A DNA stretch of 64,000 nt from Pseudomonas arcuscaelestis (GCF_016881005.1 NZ_JACOPV010000002.1:310001-374000), one strand, 5' to 3'. Numbered from the stretch's first letter, positions 1 through 9,403 are shown. The notes: generated from the sequence alone by a model not told the origin. Numbers and translations: made by a program.

Positions 1-1
1 C

Positions 2-814
2 AGCGCCAGGTTCGACAACATCGGCAAAGGCGTAGCCAGCATCATGGCCCTGCGCCAGCCGCTGCAGTCGGGCCACGTAAGCCTCGACGCAGAGGCCACT
101 GGCAACGCTGCAGCAAAGGCCAAGAGCCTGGTTTCCAACTTGCGATCGATCGTGCACGATTTACTGCCGACGCTGGGCACGCCACTTGATGATTTTCTGG
201 CTCAAGCCAGTAAACCGGGTGCTTTGCGCGATCAGTTGAAGCAGTGTCTACACAGCAGCGGCTTCAGCGCCGAGGAAGTGCAATGGGCTTTTGCCGAACT
301 GGACAGCATCGAGTTTCGCTTGGTCGATCTGTTGGTCAACAACAACCCACGCAACCTCGACTTGCTTCTGGACGCTGTCAGCACAGGCCAGAACGGTCTG
401 CACAATGCCGGCTTCCTGGTCTTTTCGGGCGATGCCGACATTGACCAGGCGTTAGCTTCGCTGATCAGCAGATGCCGCGAAAAAGGGGTGACAGCTTCCT
501 ACGTTCACGTCTTGGTACTGGCGTTTGGAGGCGCAGCAGCAGTCAGTCATTACCAGACGGCCGAGAACCTCATGTTCCCGCATGTCGCCTGGACCCCGCA
601 CGCGCTGACGCAACTGCACGCGTTGCATTTGACCCCGGCCGGTCAGACCTTTGTAATCAATCACACCAACAACTGGGTGACGGGCGCAGCAAACGGTTGG
701 GCGCTCAACACTAACCATAATACCCACGACATCACCACGGGCCTGACAGTCACTGCGCGCGTGGTAGCAATCGCGGGGCCTAACCGAACGGTCAACATCA
801 TGTCCATTCAATAG
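2..814 (+). CDS. Unrecognised protein, 3' part only (5' end outside window)
   Basis: The reading frame is open from the first bases of the window, with in-frame codons before the first ATG at 44, so this is the C-terminal part (about 270 residues) of a longer gene. I do not recognise the family. The first two thirds look alpha-helical (for example AKAKSLVSNLRS and LLVNNNPRNLDLLLDAVSTG). The last 80 residues are rich in Asn, Thr and His (FVINHTNNWVTGAANG) and look like beta structure. A helical part followed by a beta C-terminus, next to a toxin-like gene, would fit a secreted or pore-forming protein, but that is speculation. No signal peptide can be judged without the N-terminus. Coding is supported by the length of the open frame and by natural-looking composition. 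Confidence 0.6.
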   Translation, partial: SARFDNIGKGVASIMALRQPLQSGHVSLDAEATGNAAAKAKSLVSNLRSIVHDLLPTLGTPLDDFLAQASKPGALRDQLKQCLHSSGFSAEEVQWAFAELDSIEFRLVDLLVNNNPRNLDLLLDAVSTGQNGLHNAGFLVFSGDADIDQALASLISRCREKGVTASYVHVLVLAFGGAAAVSHYQTAENLMFPHVAWTPHALTQLHALHLTPAGQTFVINHTNNWVTGAANGWALNTNHNTHDITTGLTVTARVVAIAGPNRTVNIMSIQ

Positions 815-833
815 CTGCTACCTCATTGCTCGG

Positions 834-886
834 CAAGCCCCTCCCACCCGCTGCTGACACACCTGCATGCTCTGGGAGTGGGCTTG
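834..886. repeat. REP-like inverted repeat
   Basis: CAAGCCCCTCCCA at 834-846 pairs with TGGGAGTGGGCTTG at 873-886, with one unpaired base and a 26-nt loop. The arms resemble the Pseudomonas intergenic REP palindromes seen elsewhere in this window. It lies between the partial first gene and the giant LRR gene and may act as a transcript end for the first. Confidence 0.6.
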
Positions 887-970
887 TCCTGCGTTCGACG
901 CATAACATTATCTACCACCATCGTCTCCACCCCCTGCGGCCTCCTGTGTTCCTCACAAACAGGAGCAGCA

Positions 971-3900
971 ATGATGTCTTCTATCCCGCAGGAAAACCCC
1001 CACCAACTTCTGATTCAGCATCAACTACCTAGCTGGAGTAGGGCCTCGACTGTCGATCAATGGCAAGCCCTGCAGCAGTCACTTCTGCCAGCACAGGGCC
1101 TGCCAGACGACTTGGCAGACTGGTTCGCCAATGCACCCCCAGACCGGCGCGAAGCGGTACAGGCCAGCCAGGCTCGGTTGGCACGATCGCAACAGACCAT
1201 GGCACGAGAGCTCAAAGGGCTGAAGAATATCAGCGAGTTCGCCGAACCTCTGCTCGCGCAACATCTGCTGGCCCAGTTTCAACTGCAGGTGCCTGTGGAC
1301 ACAACCGAGTTGATCCACATCCGCCACCTCTTCACTTGGGAGACCTACGTCAGCCAACACGAACGCCGAAGCTTGCTTGAAGCGGCCTTGCACAACTTCG
1401 AGGACGGGGTCGAATTCAGCCGCGAAAGCGCCTTGGCCCTGGCAGGTAAAACGCACATCGAGAACACCCTTGTGATTGGCAAGACCACGTTGGGCGATAG
1501 CGAAACCCTGGTCGATATCGAACTAACCTCCGAAAGCTACCGCATCGAATCACTCGCTGTGACGCCAGCAGCATTCGCCGACGCCTGCCGCGCCCTGGAT
1601 CTTGGCCGTCTGTACCAGGAACACCTGACAAGCCTGCACGCGCCTGATCGCATCGCCACCCAGGCCATCGGGGTCTATCGGGACCGCTTGCGCCTGGCTG
1701 CTGACCTGGCTTTTTTACGTCAGCGCATTAACGGTACCGCACTGGATAGGGTACAGGCGTTCCTCGATCAGGATGCAACGCTGGCCAGCAGCCAACTGCG
1801 GATGTTTGGCATCACCGTTCACGAAGTTTTGATTTACGACCTGGATAACCTAGGCCTGCTTCTGTACTTGCCCGGTCATAACGACACCTTGCAGCAATTC
1901 CCGAACATGGCAGCGCTACATGACCATTTACGTGATGCCTTGCTACAGGCGGACTTTCGCCAGCGTTTTCTCGATTATGCCGAGCGCGATCAACAATCGA
2001 TATTCCTCAGCCGCTTGCGACAGAACCTCGACGCAAACGGTAGTTCAAGCAAAGACCAGACCTGGCCATTGCGCGAAGATGCCGATCTGCATATTGAGCG
2101 CATTGCTGTCGAAGCTGAGCTGTTCGGCTTTCTGTTCCTGGCGCATGTTACTCGCCTCAAATCCGAGGCGCGTCAGATTGCAGTGCCCACCGCCGATGCC
2201 GACGAGCAGGCGCGCCAGCGACGCCTTGCACAGTGGGAAGCAATTGGCATGAATACCATGATGCTGGCGGGCTTTATAGTGCCCGGTGTCGGTAGCCTGA
2301 TGACTGCGGTAATGGGCTACCAACTTCTCGACGAAGTGTATGAGGGCTACCAGTCGTGGCGTGTAGGCGATCGCGACCTGGCCGTGCGTCATCTGCAGGC
2401 AGTGGGTTTGAACCTGGCCTTGATCGGCGGGTTGCATGTGGCCGGTAAATGGGTGCCGAAACTATTCAATAGCCCGCTCATGGAGAGCCTCGATGCTGTC
2501 ACTCTGACAGACGGAAGTTCGCGCTTGTGGCGGCCGGATTTAACCTCTTACCGCAGCACCGTGCAGTTACCCGAAACACTCCAGCCGAACACTATTGGAC
2601 AGTACGCCTACCAAGGCAGGCACTACATCCGCATGGATGGCCAACTCTACGAACACATGCTGGATCCCGATCAGCACGTCTGGCGAATCGCTCATCCAAG
2701 CGACGCAAAAGCATACCAACCACACCTGGAACACAATGGCGAGGGTGCGTGGCGCGCTGAGCACGAACAGCCCCACCAATGGTCACTTGCGACCCTGGTG
2801 CGGCGCCTCGATGCACGCCTGCAGGGTCTGAGTGACGAGCGGCTGGAACAAGCCGCCCGCATCGCAGGTGTCGATGCGGGCCAATTGCGCACTGTGCACC
2901 TGGGTGGTGAGCGCACACCGCTTCTACTGGCGGACACGCTTACACGCCTGTCCATCGTCGATGAGATAGCGCAGCAACAACTAGCCGCCCCCGAACTCGA
3001 TGCACAAGCGCTGTTCGAACAGCTGTACCACGGCCCAGCAGTGGCCAGCCCGTTGCAAGCGCGGCTGATCGAGCAATACCCACGCCTCAGTGCGCCGCTC
3101 GCCAGGCGACTGCTCGCCACCTTGCAACCCAGCGAAGTGCAGGCCCTGGATGGCGAAGCGACACTCCCGGCGTGGCTGCAACGGAGCGCCGAACAAACCA
3201 ATAGCGACCTACCGATGACGCGTGCACTCGAAGGCTTATGCCGTGCACGCCTGGGCAACGCTGACAGCGAGCGACTTGCCCTACTCGCTGTGCAGCGCTT
3301 GCCTGGCTGGACATCAAGCCTGCGTCTGGAACTTCATGCTGGCAGTGCCGACGGTATATTGCTGGCCAGGGCCGGCGCCGAAGACGCCCCGCTGCGTCGC
3401 GTGGTTATCAAAAGCGCCGATGGCTATGAAGCCTTCGTTCAGGACACGCCTCGCCCCGGAACACCAACCGACCTTTGCACTGCAATCGTTCGGTCTCTGC
3501 CCGCATCAATTCGCCAGCGCATGTCGCTCGAACAAATGACTGGCGATGCGCTGCAGGTTCGCCTGATCGATACCGTCAACCAACAGCGCGCACGCTGGGC
3601 GCGCCAATTATGGAGAGCAACCGAGGGCTGGCCCAGCAATGTTGCGCTGCGCGGCGGTGCGCCATTGGACCCGACTGAGATCTACACACCCTCGCCACGA
3701 CTGCACAGTACCCTTGCGGCGCGCTACCGGCGGCTATTTCCGGTGGCCAGCGAGCATGAAGTCGAACAGACACTGGCTCGCTGGCAAAGCCAAAGGCGCT
3801 TTGCCTCGGTAGAACTACAGAGATTGGAAGACCGCCTGGCCGAACTTCACAACGACCTACGTCGATGGGCCAACGACCTGCCGAATCGGCAACGGGCAAT

Positions 3901-4810
3901 CAGGCCGATTGTCAACGCCTGGCGGCGGCTCTCCAACCGGGCGGTGTTCAATGGCGAGTCAATGCCGGTGCTCGAACTGGGTTGCCTTGACCTGGAAAAC
4001 CTGGACATCGCCGAACTCGCCCTGCCGAATACATTCACCCATGTACAAGTCATCGACCTGGGCGGCAATCGCATGCTCAGCGAGCTGCCGGCCGAGTTCC
4101 TGGAGCGCTTCCCCAGGCTGCGCTCCCTGTACCTGCGCGGTTGTCGCTTTGCTACCGTTCCACGCATCGCCAATCCATTGATGCTCAACTGGCTGGATCT
4201 GGAAGCCAATCGCATCACCTGGGACGTGCAGGCCCAGGCCGCCCTGGACAGATTGCAAGCACTGGACATGCTCGACCTTTCGGAGAATCCCCTGCTCGAC
4301 GCACCCAGCTTCCACGAAATGAGGAATCTTCGTGCCGTCCACCTCGCCAACTGCAGCCTTAGCCAACTTCCGCAAGGCCTGCAGGCGATGGAGCAACCGA
4401 TGATTATCGACCTGGAGGACAATCAGTTCGAGTCGCTCCCCGAGGGTTTCAATCTACCCCCTGCCCATGCTGCTGCAATGCGCCTGGAAAGCGATGCCTT
4501 GAGTGACACATTGCAGGACCAGATAAGAACGTATTACCAGCAACATGGCATCGACCTGTTACTGACCGACAGTGACTACGACGATCTGCTCGACAACATC
4601 AGCGCTGATGAACGCGCGCTTTGGGAACGCGTACCTCTGGATTTTCGTCGCGACCTGCGCCTGATACTGCAGGAGGATGCGTACATGGCAGATCCGCAGG
4701 GCAGTCACGAGGGAATATGGGCACGCCTGGAACGCATGGATCAGGACCCTCAATACCGCCTCCTGGCCATTGAGCTTGGCGCTGAACACCTGCTGCGATT
4801 GCCGCTGTAG
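971..4810 (+). CDS. Giant DUF6543-type (dermonecrotic-toxin-like) protein with leucine-rich repeats, no NEL domain
   Basis: This 1279-residue protein resembles the large Pseudomonas proteins annotated as dermonecrotic toxin domain / DUF6543 with LRRs and, usually, a C-terminal NEL E3 ubiquitin ligase. The start at 971 follows AGGAG at 961-965; an upstream in-frame start at 878 has no ribosome site. A long helical N-terminal region comes first, then a hydrophobic hairpin near residues 425-490 (AGFIVPGVGSLMTAVMGY, then LALIGGLHVAG). Leucine-rich repeats occupy about residues 1000-1160 (VIDLGGNRMLSELP, LNWLDLEANRIT, LDMLDLSENPLLD). About 120 residues follow the repeats. They contain no cysteine, so the NEL catalytic Cys is absent and the family's usual ligase domain is missing. 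Either the gene was shortened by an old stop or it is a natural ligase-free variant. No N-terminal signal peptide is seen, as expected for a type III or other non-Sec substrate. The host-cell role is inference. Confidence 0.8.
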   Translation: MMSSIPQENPHQLLIQHQLPSWSRASTVDQWQALQQSLLPAQGLPDDLADWFANAPPDRREAVQASQARLARSQQTMARELKGLKNISEFAEPLLAQHLLAQFQLQVPVDTTELIHIRHLFTWETYVSQHERRSLLEAALHNFEDGVEFSRESALALAGKTHIENTLVIGKTTLGDSETLVDIELTSESYRIESLAVTPAAFADACRALDLGRLYQEHLTSLHAPDRIATQAIGVYRDRLRLAADLAFLRQRINGTALDRVQAFLDQDATLASSQLRMFGITVHEVLIYDLDNLGLLLYLPGHNDTLQQFPNMAALHDHLRDALLQADFRQRFLDYAERDQQSIFLSRLRQNLDANGSSSKDQTWPLREDADLHIERIAVEAELFGFLFLAHVTRLKSEARQIAVPTADADEQARQRRLAQWEAIGMNTMMLAGFIVPGVGSLMTAVMGYQLLDEVYEGYQSWRVGDRDLAVRHLQAVGLNLALIGGLHVAGKWVPKLFNSPLMESLDAVTLTDGSSRLWRPDLTSYRSTVQLPETLQPNTIGQYAYQGRHYIRMDGQLYEHMLDPDQHVWRIAHPSDAKAYQPHLEHNGEGAWRAEHEQPHQWSLATLVRRLDARLQGLSDERLEQAARIAGVDAGQLRTVHLGGERTPLLLADTLTRLSIVDEIAQQQLAAPELDAQALFEQLYHGPAVASPLQARLIEQYPRLSAPLARRLLATLQPSEVQALDGEATLPAWLQRSAEQTNSDLPMTRALEGLCRARLGNADSERLALLAVQRLPGWTSSLRLELHAGSADGILLARAGAEDAPLRRVVIKSADGYEAFVQDTPRPGTPTDLCTAIVRSLPASIRQRMSLEQMTGDALQVRLIDTVNQQRARWARQLWRATEGWPSNVALRGGAPLDPTEIYTPSPRLHSTLAARYRRLFPVASEHEVEQTLARWQSQRRFASVELQRLEDRLAELHNDLRRWANDLPNRQRAIRPIVNAWRRLSNRAVFNGESMPVLELGCLDLENLDIAELALPNTFTHVQVIDLGGNRMLSELPAEFLERFPRLRSLYLRGCRFATVPRIANPLMLNWLDLEANRITWDVQAQAALDRLQALDMLDLSENPLLDAPSFHEMRNLRAVHLANCSLSQLPQGLQAMEQPMIIDLEDNQFESLPEGFNLPPAHAAAMRLESDALSDTLQDQIRTYYQQHGIDLLLTDSDYDDLLDNISADERALWERVPLDFRRDLRLILQEDAYMADPQGSHEGIWARLERMDQDPQYRLLAIELGAEHLLRLPL

Positions 4811-4830
4811 CCAACACCACCTGCCGGCAC

Positions 4831-7086
4831 TCAGCTACAAGGCTGGTGCTGCCAGGTGGGGTGATCTGCAAGCCATCCCTGCAGTGCCGCTGCCGGCATT
4901 GGCCGGGCCATCAGGAAGCCCTGGCCCTGGTCACAGCCGGCATTGCGCAGGAATTGGTACTGGGCTTGGGTTTCGATGCCCTCTGCAGTGATGCGAAAGC
5001 CCAGGGCATGCCCAAGGTCGATGATCGCTCGGGTGATGGCCACTGCATCTTCATCCATGGGCAAGTCCTTGATGAAGGCACGGTCGATTTTAAGGTGGTC
5101 GATGGGCAGGGACTTGAGGTACGCCAGGGACGAATAGCCGGTGCCAAAGTCATCCACCGCTGTCGCCACGCCCATGGCCTGAAGTTCGGCCAGTACATCA
5201 CAAGCCTGCTGCTGGCTTTCCATCAGCAGGCTTTCAGTGATTTCCACCTCCAGAAGCGTCGGCGGCAAGTCGTAGCGTTTAAGAATGCGCGACAGGCTCG
5301 CCACATAGTCGCTGCGTTCGATCTGCAGCGCTGCTACGTTGATCGCCAGCGGGCCTGGCAGGCAATCGGCAGCACGCCAGGCGGCGATCTGCGCGCAAGC
5401 AAGCTCCAGCACTTTCTCACCTAGCGGGATGATCAGACCCGTGCGCTCGGCCAAGGGAATGAATTGCGCAGGCGACACCAGGCCATGTTCCGGATCGCGC
5501 CAGCGCAACAGTGCTTCGGCACCTTTGACACGGCCGCTGAACAGGTCGATCTTGGGCTGATACCAAAGCTCGAACTCATTGTTCTTCATGGCGCGGCGCA
5601 GGTTGCGCTCCAGGCACAGTCGTTCCTGCAGGCGTTCGGTCATGTCCGGGTGATACAGTCGCCAGGCATTACGACCGCCCTCCTTGGCCGCGTACATGGC
5701 CGTGTCGGCATGGCGCAGCAGACGGTTGCTGCTCTGTCCATGCTCCGGGCACCAGGCCAGGCCGATACTCCCGGTGACCAGCGCAGCGTTACCGTTCAGA
5801 TCAAACGGCAACTGCAGGGTCTGCAACAGCGCTTGCACCTGCTCAACACACGCTTGCTCGGTGCCCAGCAGGAAAAATGCGAACTCATCACCTCCCAGAC
5901 GGCAAAGACAGTCGTGGCCATCGAGGATCTGGGCGAAGCGCGCGGTTGCCTGTTGCAACAACAGGTCACCCATCGGATGCCCAAGGCTGTCATTGACCTG
6001 CTTGAAGCCATCTATATCCAGGACCAGCACTGCCAGACGTTCACCGCCATCGATGGCCTCGTGCAAGCGCTTGTTGAACAGCACGCGATTGGGCAAGCCG
6101 GTAATGGCGTCATAGTGGGCCAGACGTTCCAGTTGTGCCTGGGATTGCTTGAGTTCCTGGTTGCGCAGGTTGATCAGATAATTGCTGCGGTTGAGCTGGG
6201 CAACGAACACACTGAACAGCCCGGTACAGGTCAACGCGAACAGGAATAAAGGTGAAGAAAACAGGCTCATCGACGGCCAGCCACCCAAAGGGCTTGCCGC
6301 CAACTGCCAGAGGCCTCCCGGAACATCGACATTGACCGTCACCGCGTGCTGGTTGAACAGCGAAGGGTCGCCCCAGATCATGCCACCCGCCGAACCCTGG
6401 CCATCGGCTCCACGCAAGGCCAGTTCATAGCCTGGATCAAGGTCCAGCCCTGCAGCACTGAGCAAGCGATCGATGTCGGCCACAATCGACACGTTGCCCC
6501 AGTAGATCTTTACGCCCTTGTGGCCTTTGATAAATACCGGGCGCCGATAGATCAGCCCTCGTCCTCCCTGATACAGCTGCACCGGGCCGGCCAGCACTGG
6601 ACTGTAGTGATCACGGGCACGTTGCAGCATCGGGTACTGATCGGGCAAGCGTCGATAGTCGACGCCGATAATGCCCATGTTGCCCTTGAGCGGATAGACA
6701 TCGGCGACCACATCGTTGGGTGCCACGGAGATATGGCGAATGTGCGGTACCGAGGCAATCGCCTGACGAGCCATGTCGCGAAAGTGCTCGGGACTGATCG
6801 TGCCATCGGCGCTGATCAGTTGCGCAATGCCCTCGGTCTCACCAAAAGCCGAGCGCAGCTGGGCTTCCAGCGCGGCGCGAACCCCGGAGAGACGCGCACC
6901 GGCATTGGCCACCAGTTCACTTTCCTGGCGCTGCACATCCAAGTGACCTAACGCTATAGACAAACTGATACCAATCAGCGCAAAACCGATAGGCAGCAAG
7001 CGATTGAGGGTTTTCCCCAGGCGGGCAGGCAGAACCACGGTGTCATCAAGGGCTAGGATTCTTGTGCTCATAGGTCCGTTATTCAT
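4831..7086 (-). CDS. CHASE-GGDEF-EAL membrane protein (cyclic-di-GMP turnover)
   Basis: This 751-residue protein controls cyclic di-GMP. A first membrane segment (about residues 27-50, LLPIGFALIGISLSIALG) precedes a periplasmic CHASE-type sensor (about 50-280). A second membrane segment follows (FLFALTCTGLFSVFVAQL). The GGDEF domain (about 330-490) keeps an intact GGDEF signature after CRL but has no RxxD inhibitory site. The EAL domain (about 500-745) keeps GAEALLRW, EITESLL, DDFGTGYSS, LKIDRAF and AEGIET, so a working phosphodiesterase is expected. Whether the cyclase is active or only a GTP-binding regulatory domain cannot be told. A second start at the sixth codon (ATGAGC at 7071) is about equally likely. 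It is transcribed divergently from the aldehyde dehydrogenase at 7211. The sensor ligand is unknown. Confidence 0.9.
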   Translation of the reverse strand: MNNGPMSTRILALDDTVVLPARLGKTLNRLLPIGFALIGISLSIALGHLDVQRQESELVANAGARLSGVRAALEAQLRSAFGETEGIAQLISADGTISPEHFRDMARQAIASVPHIRHISVAPNDVVADVYPLKGNMGIIGVDYRRLPDQYPMLQRARDHYSPVLAGPVQLYQGGRGLIYRRPVFIKGHKGVKIYWGNVSIVADIDRLLSAAGLDLDPGYELALRGADGQGSAGGMIWGDPSLFNQHAVTVNVDVPGGLWQLAASPLGGWPSMSLFSSPLFLFALTCTGLFSVFVAQLNRSNYLINLRNQELKQSQAQLERLAHYDAITGLPNRVLFNKRLHEAIDGGERLAVLVLDIDGFKQVNDSLGHPMGDLLLQQATARFAQILDGHDCLCRLGGDEFAFFLLGTEQACVEQVQALLQTLQLPFDLNGNAALVTGSIGLAWCPEHGQSSNRLLRHADTAMYAAKEGGRNAWRLYHPDMTERLQERLCLERNLRRAMKNNEFELWYQPKIDLFSGRVKGAEALLRWRDPEHGLVSPAQFIPLAERTGLIIPLGEKVLELACAQIAAWRAADCLPGPLAINVAALQIERSDYVASLSRILKRYDLPPTLLEVEITESLLMESQQQACDVLAELQAMGVATAVDDFGTGYSSLAYLKSLPIDHLKIDRAFIKDLPMDEDAVAITRAIIDLGHALGFRITAEGIETQAQYQFLRNAGCDQGQGFLMARPMPAAALQGWLADHPTWQHQPCS

Positions 7087-7210
7087 ATCGGATTAATGCT
7101 TTATCGGCGCTTTGCGCGCAATGTTGAGCAAGGCTGGCTTTTTTTAATGCGCTGGCGTTATGCTCGGACTGAAACGTTTCACCCATTACAGAAAAAGAGG
7201 TGCTGCGCCC

Positions 7211-8830
7211 ATGGACCGTCTGCTCGATTCGCTGTTTCCCGCCGCCAACGAGATCCCCGAGGCCTATCGCCTGGGTGAGCCGCTGGTACAACGCGAGTAC
7301 CTGGTCGATGGCCAGTTGCAACGCTGGGATGGGCCTCTGGCAACAGTACGAAGCCCGGTATGGCTCAAGCAAGACGATCAAGAGCAGCAAGTGATCCTCG
7401 GCAGCGCGCCGCTGCTCGATGCCGACACCGCCCTCACCGCCCTGGACGCCGCTGTTCGCGCCTACGACAAGGGCCGTGGCACCTGGCCTACCCTGCGTGT
7501 GGCCGAGCGAATCCAGCACGTCGAAACCTTCCTGGGCAAGATGCGCGCGCAGCGCGAGGCGGTGGTCAAACTGCTGATGTGGGAAATCGGCAAGAACCTC
7601 AAGGACTCGGAAAAAGAGTTCGACCGCACCTGCGACTACATCGTCGATACCATCAATGCACTCAAAGAACTGGATCGCCGTTCCAGCCGCTTTGAACTGG
7701 AACAGGACACTCTTGGCCAGATCCGTCGCGCGCCACTAGGCGTGGCACTGTGCATGGGGCCCTATAACTATCCACTGAATGAAACCTTCACCACACTGAT
7801 TCCAGCCCTGATCATGGGCAACACCGTGGTGTTCAAACCGGCAAAGTTTGGTGTGTTGCTGATACGACCGCTGCTCGAAGCCTTCCGCGACAGTTTCCCG
7901 GCCGGTGTGATCAACGTCATCTACGGCCGCGGCCGTGAAACCGTCAGCGCCCTGATGGCCAGCGGCAAGATCGATATATTCGCCTTCATCGGTACCAACA
8001 AGGCCGCCAGCGACCTGAAAAAGCTACACCCTCGCCCGCACCGCCTGCGGGCAGCGCTGGGCCTGGACGCCAAGAATCCGGGAATCGTATTGCCTGAAGT
8101 TGACCTGGATAACGCGGTCAACGAAGCCGTCACCGGTGCCCTGTCGTTCAATGGCCAGCGTTGCACGGCGTTGAAGATTTTGTTCGTACACGAGGACGTG
8201 GTGGAGAGCTTCCTCGAGAAGTTCCAGTACAAGCTGGCCGCACTCAGACCGGGCATGCCGTGGGAACCAGGCGTCAGCCTGACACCGCTGCCGGAAGCGG
8301 GCAAAATCGACTACCTCAATGGCTTGGTGGCCGATGCGGTAGAAAAAGGAGCAAAGGTCATCAATGAGGGTGGTGGTGCCAGCCGGGGTTCGTTCTTTTA
8401 TCCAGCCTTGCTGTACCCGGTCAGTGCGCAGATGCGTGTATACCAGGAGGAGCAATTCGGCCCGGTTGTGCCGGTTGTGCCATACCGCGACGTGCAGACC
8501 GTGATCGACTACGTTCTCGATTCGGACTTTGGTCAGCAACTGAGCATTTTTGGTACCAACCCGCATGAAGTCGGGCGCCTGGTAGACACCTTCGCCAACC
8601 AGGTCGGACGCATCAACCTCAATGCCCAATGTCAGCGCGGCCCCGATACCTACCCATTCAACGGGCGCAAGAATTCTGCCGAAGGGACGCTTTCGGTACA
8701 TGATGCCCTGCGCGTGTTCTCGATCCGGACCCTGGTAGCCACCAAGTTCCAGGAGAGCAACAAGCAACTGATCAGCGACATCATCCGCAACCGCGACTCG
8801 AGCTTCCTGACCACCGATTACATTTTCTGA
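7211..8830 (+). CDS. NADP-dependent glyceraldehyde-3-phosphate dehydrogenase type aldehyde dehydrogenase
   Basis: The 539-residue product belongs to the aldehyde dehydrogenase superfamily and matches the Pseudomonas proteins annotated as non-phosphorylating, NADP-dependent GAPDH (GapN-like), which oxidise an aldehyde to the acid in the cytoplasm. The start at 7211 follows AGAGGTG; a longer in-frame start at 7160 lacks a ribosome site. Visible motifs are the PYNYPLNETF substrate loop, NTVVFKPAKF in the cofactor-binding part, and the catalytic Cys near residue 318 in FNGQRCTALK. The usual ELGGK motif holding the general-base Glu reads ALGLDAKNPG here, so the glutamate is replaced or displaced. 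I recall the same wording in other Pseudomonas members, so this is probably a subfamily trait and not damage. The true substrate is uncertain. The gene is single and divergent from the CHASE-GGDEF-EAL gene. Confidence 0.8.
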   Translation: MDRLLDSLFPAANEIPEAYRLGEPLVQREYLVDGQLQRWDGPLATVRSPVWLKQDDQEQQVILGSAPLLDADTALTALDAAVRAYDKGRGTWPTLRVAERIQHVETFLGKMRAQREAVVKLLMWEIGKNLKDSEKEFDRTCDYIVDTINALKELDRRSSRFELEQDTLGQIRRAPLGVALCMGPYNYPLNETFTTLIPALIMGNTVVFKPAKFGVLLIRPLLEAFRDSFPAGVINVIYGRGRETVSALMASGKIDIFAFIGTNKAASDLKKLHPRPHRLRAALGLDAKNPGIVLPEVDLDNAVNEAVTGALSFNGQRCTALKILFVHEDVVESFLEKFQYKLAALRPGMPWEPGVSLTPLPEAGKIDYLNGLVADAVEKGAKVINEGGGASRGSFFYPALLYPVSAQMRVYQEEQFGPVVPVVPYRDVQTVIDYVLDSDFGQQLSIFGTNPHEVGRLVDTFANQVGRINLNAQCQRGPDTYPFNGRKNSAEGTLSVHDALRVFSIRTLVATKFQESNKQLISDIIRNRDSSFLTTDYIF

Positions 8831-8878
8831 TAGCCGTCCGTCCAGCGCCGCAGGTTTCAATTTGCCGAATGAGCAAAA

Positions 8879-8894
8879 CTGTACAAACATACAG
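8879..8894. promoter_or_regulatory. LexA-like (SOS) box upstream of the VOC gene
   Basis: CTGTACAAACATACAG is a perfect CTGT-N8-ACAG site, the outer pattern of the gammaproteobacterial LexA operator, with an A/T-rich core. It sits 44 bp upstream of the ATG at 8939, a normal operator position. LexA binding is inferred from pattern only. Confidence 0.45.
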
Positions 8895-8938
8895 GTTCGC
8901 GTCATTCATCCTGCGGCGCGCTAAGGAGGATCTACAAA

Positions 8939-9403
8939 ATGGCCGTCAAACCAATCCCTGAAGGACAACACAGCATCACCCCTTACCTGGGCATCAAGGA
9001 TGCCGGCAAGGCCATCGAGTTCTACAAGGCTGCATTTGGTGCGGTCGAAATGTTCCGTCTGGAAAGCCCGGATGGCCGCATCGGTCATGCCGAACTCAAG
9101 ATCGGCGACTCTTCCCTGATGCTGGCTGACCCTTGCGACATGGACGGTGGCTTGACCAACAGTCAATCGCTCAATGGTGCAGCGATTGGCCTGCACCTGT
9201 ATGTCGAGGATGTCGATACCCGCTTTGCCCAGGCCCTCAAGGCCGGCGCCACACAGGTCAGAGCCGTGGAAAACCAATTCTACGGTGACCGCAGCGGCAC
9301 CTTGAAAGACCCGTTTGGCAATCTCTGGTTCGTCTCCTCCCACGTCGAGGATGTCTCGGTGGAAGAGATCCGTGCCCGCGCCGCCAAGCTGTTCGGGGCA
9401 TAG
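8939..9403 (+). CDS. VOC (glyoxalase/bleomycin-resistance fold) family protein
   Basis: This 154-residue cytoplasmic protein has two beta-alpha-beta-beta-beta halves typical of the vicinal oxygen chelate superfamily, of the PhnB-like, glyoxalase-like group. It opens with the usual ITPYLGIKDAGKAIEFYK, has GHAELKIGDSSLMLAD in the middle and closes with GTLKDPFGNLWFVSSHVEDV. Candidate metal ligands are the His in GHAEL, the His in GLHLYVED and acidic residues in the second half. The start at 8939 has a strong AAGGAGG nine bases upstream. The reaction cannot be named, since VOC members include isomerases, dioxygenases and antibiotic-binding proteins. The LexA-like box just upstream suggests possible control by DNA damage. 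Homologues exist widely in Pseudomonas. Confidence 0.8.
   Translation: MAVKPIPEGQHSITPYLGIKDAGKAIEFYKAAFGAVEMFRLESPDGRIGHAELKIGDSSLMLADPCDMDGGLTNSQSLNGAAIGLHLYVEDVDTRFAQALKAGATQVRAVENQFYGDRSGTLKDPFGNLWFVSSHVEDVSVEEIRARAAKLFGA

Noticed and set aside
8851..8894. Sigma-70 promoter around the LexA-like box
   Set aside because: No -35/-10 pair with acceptable spacing could be fitted.
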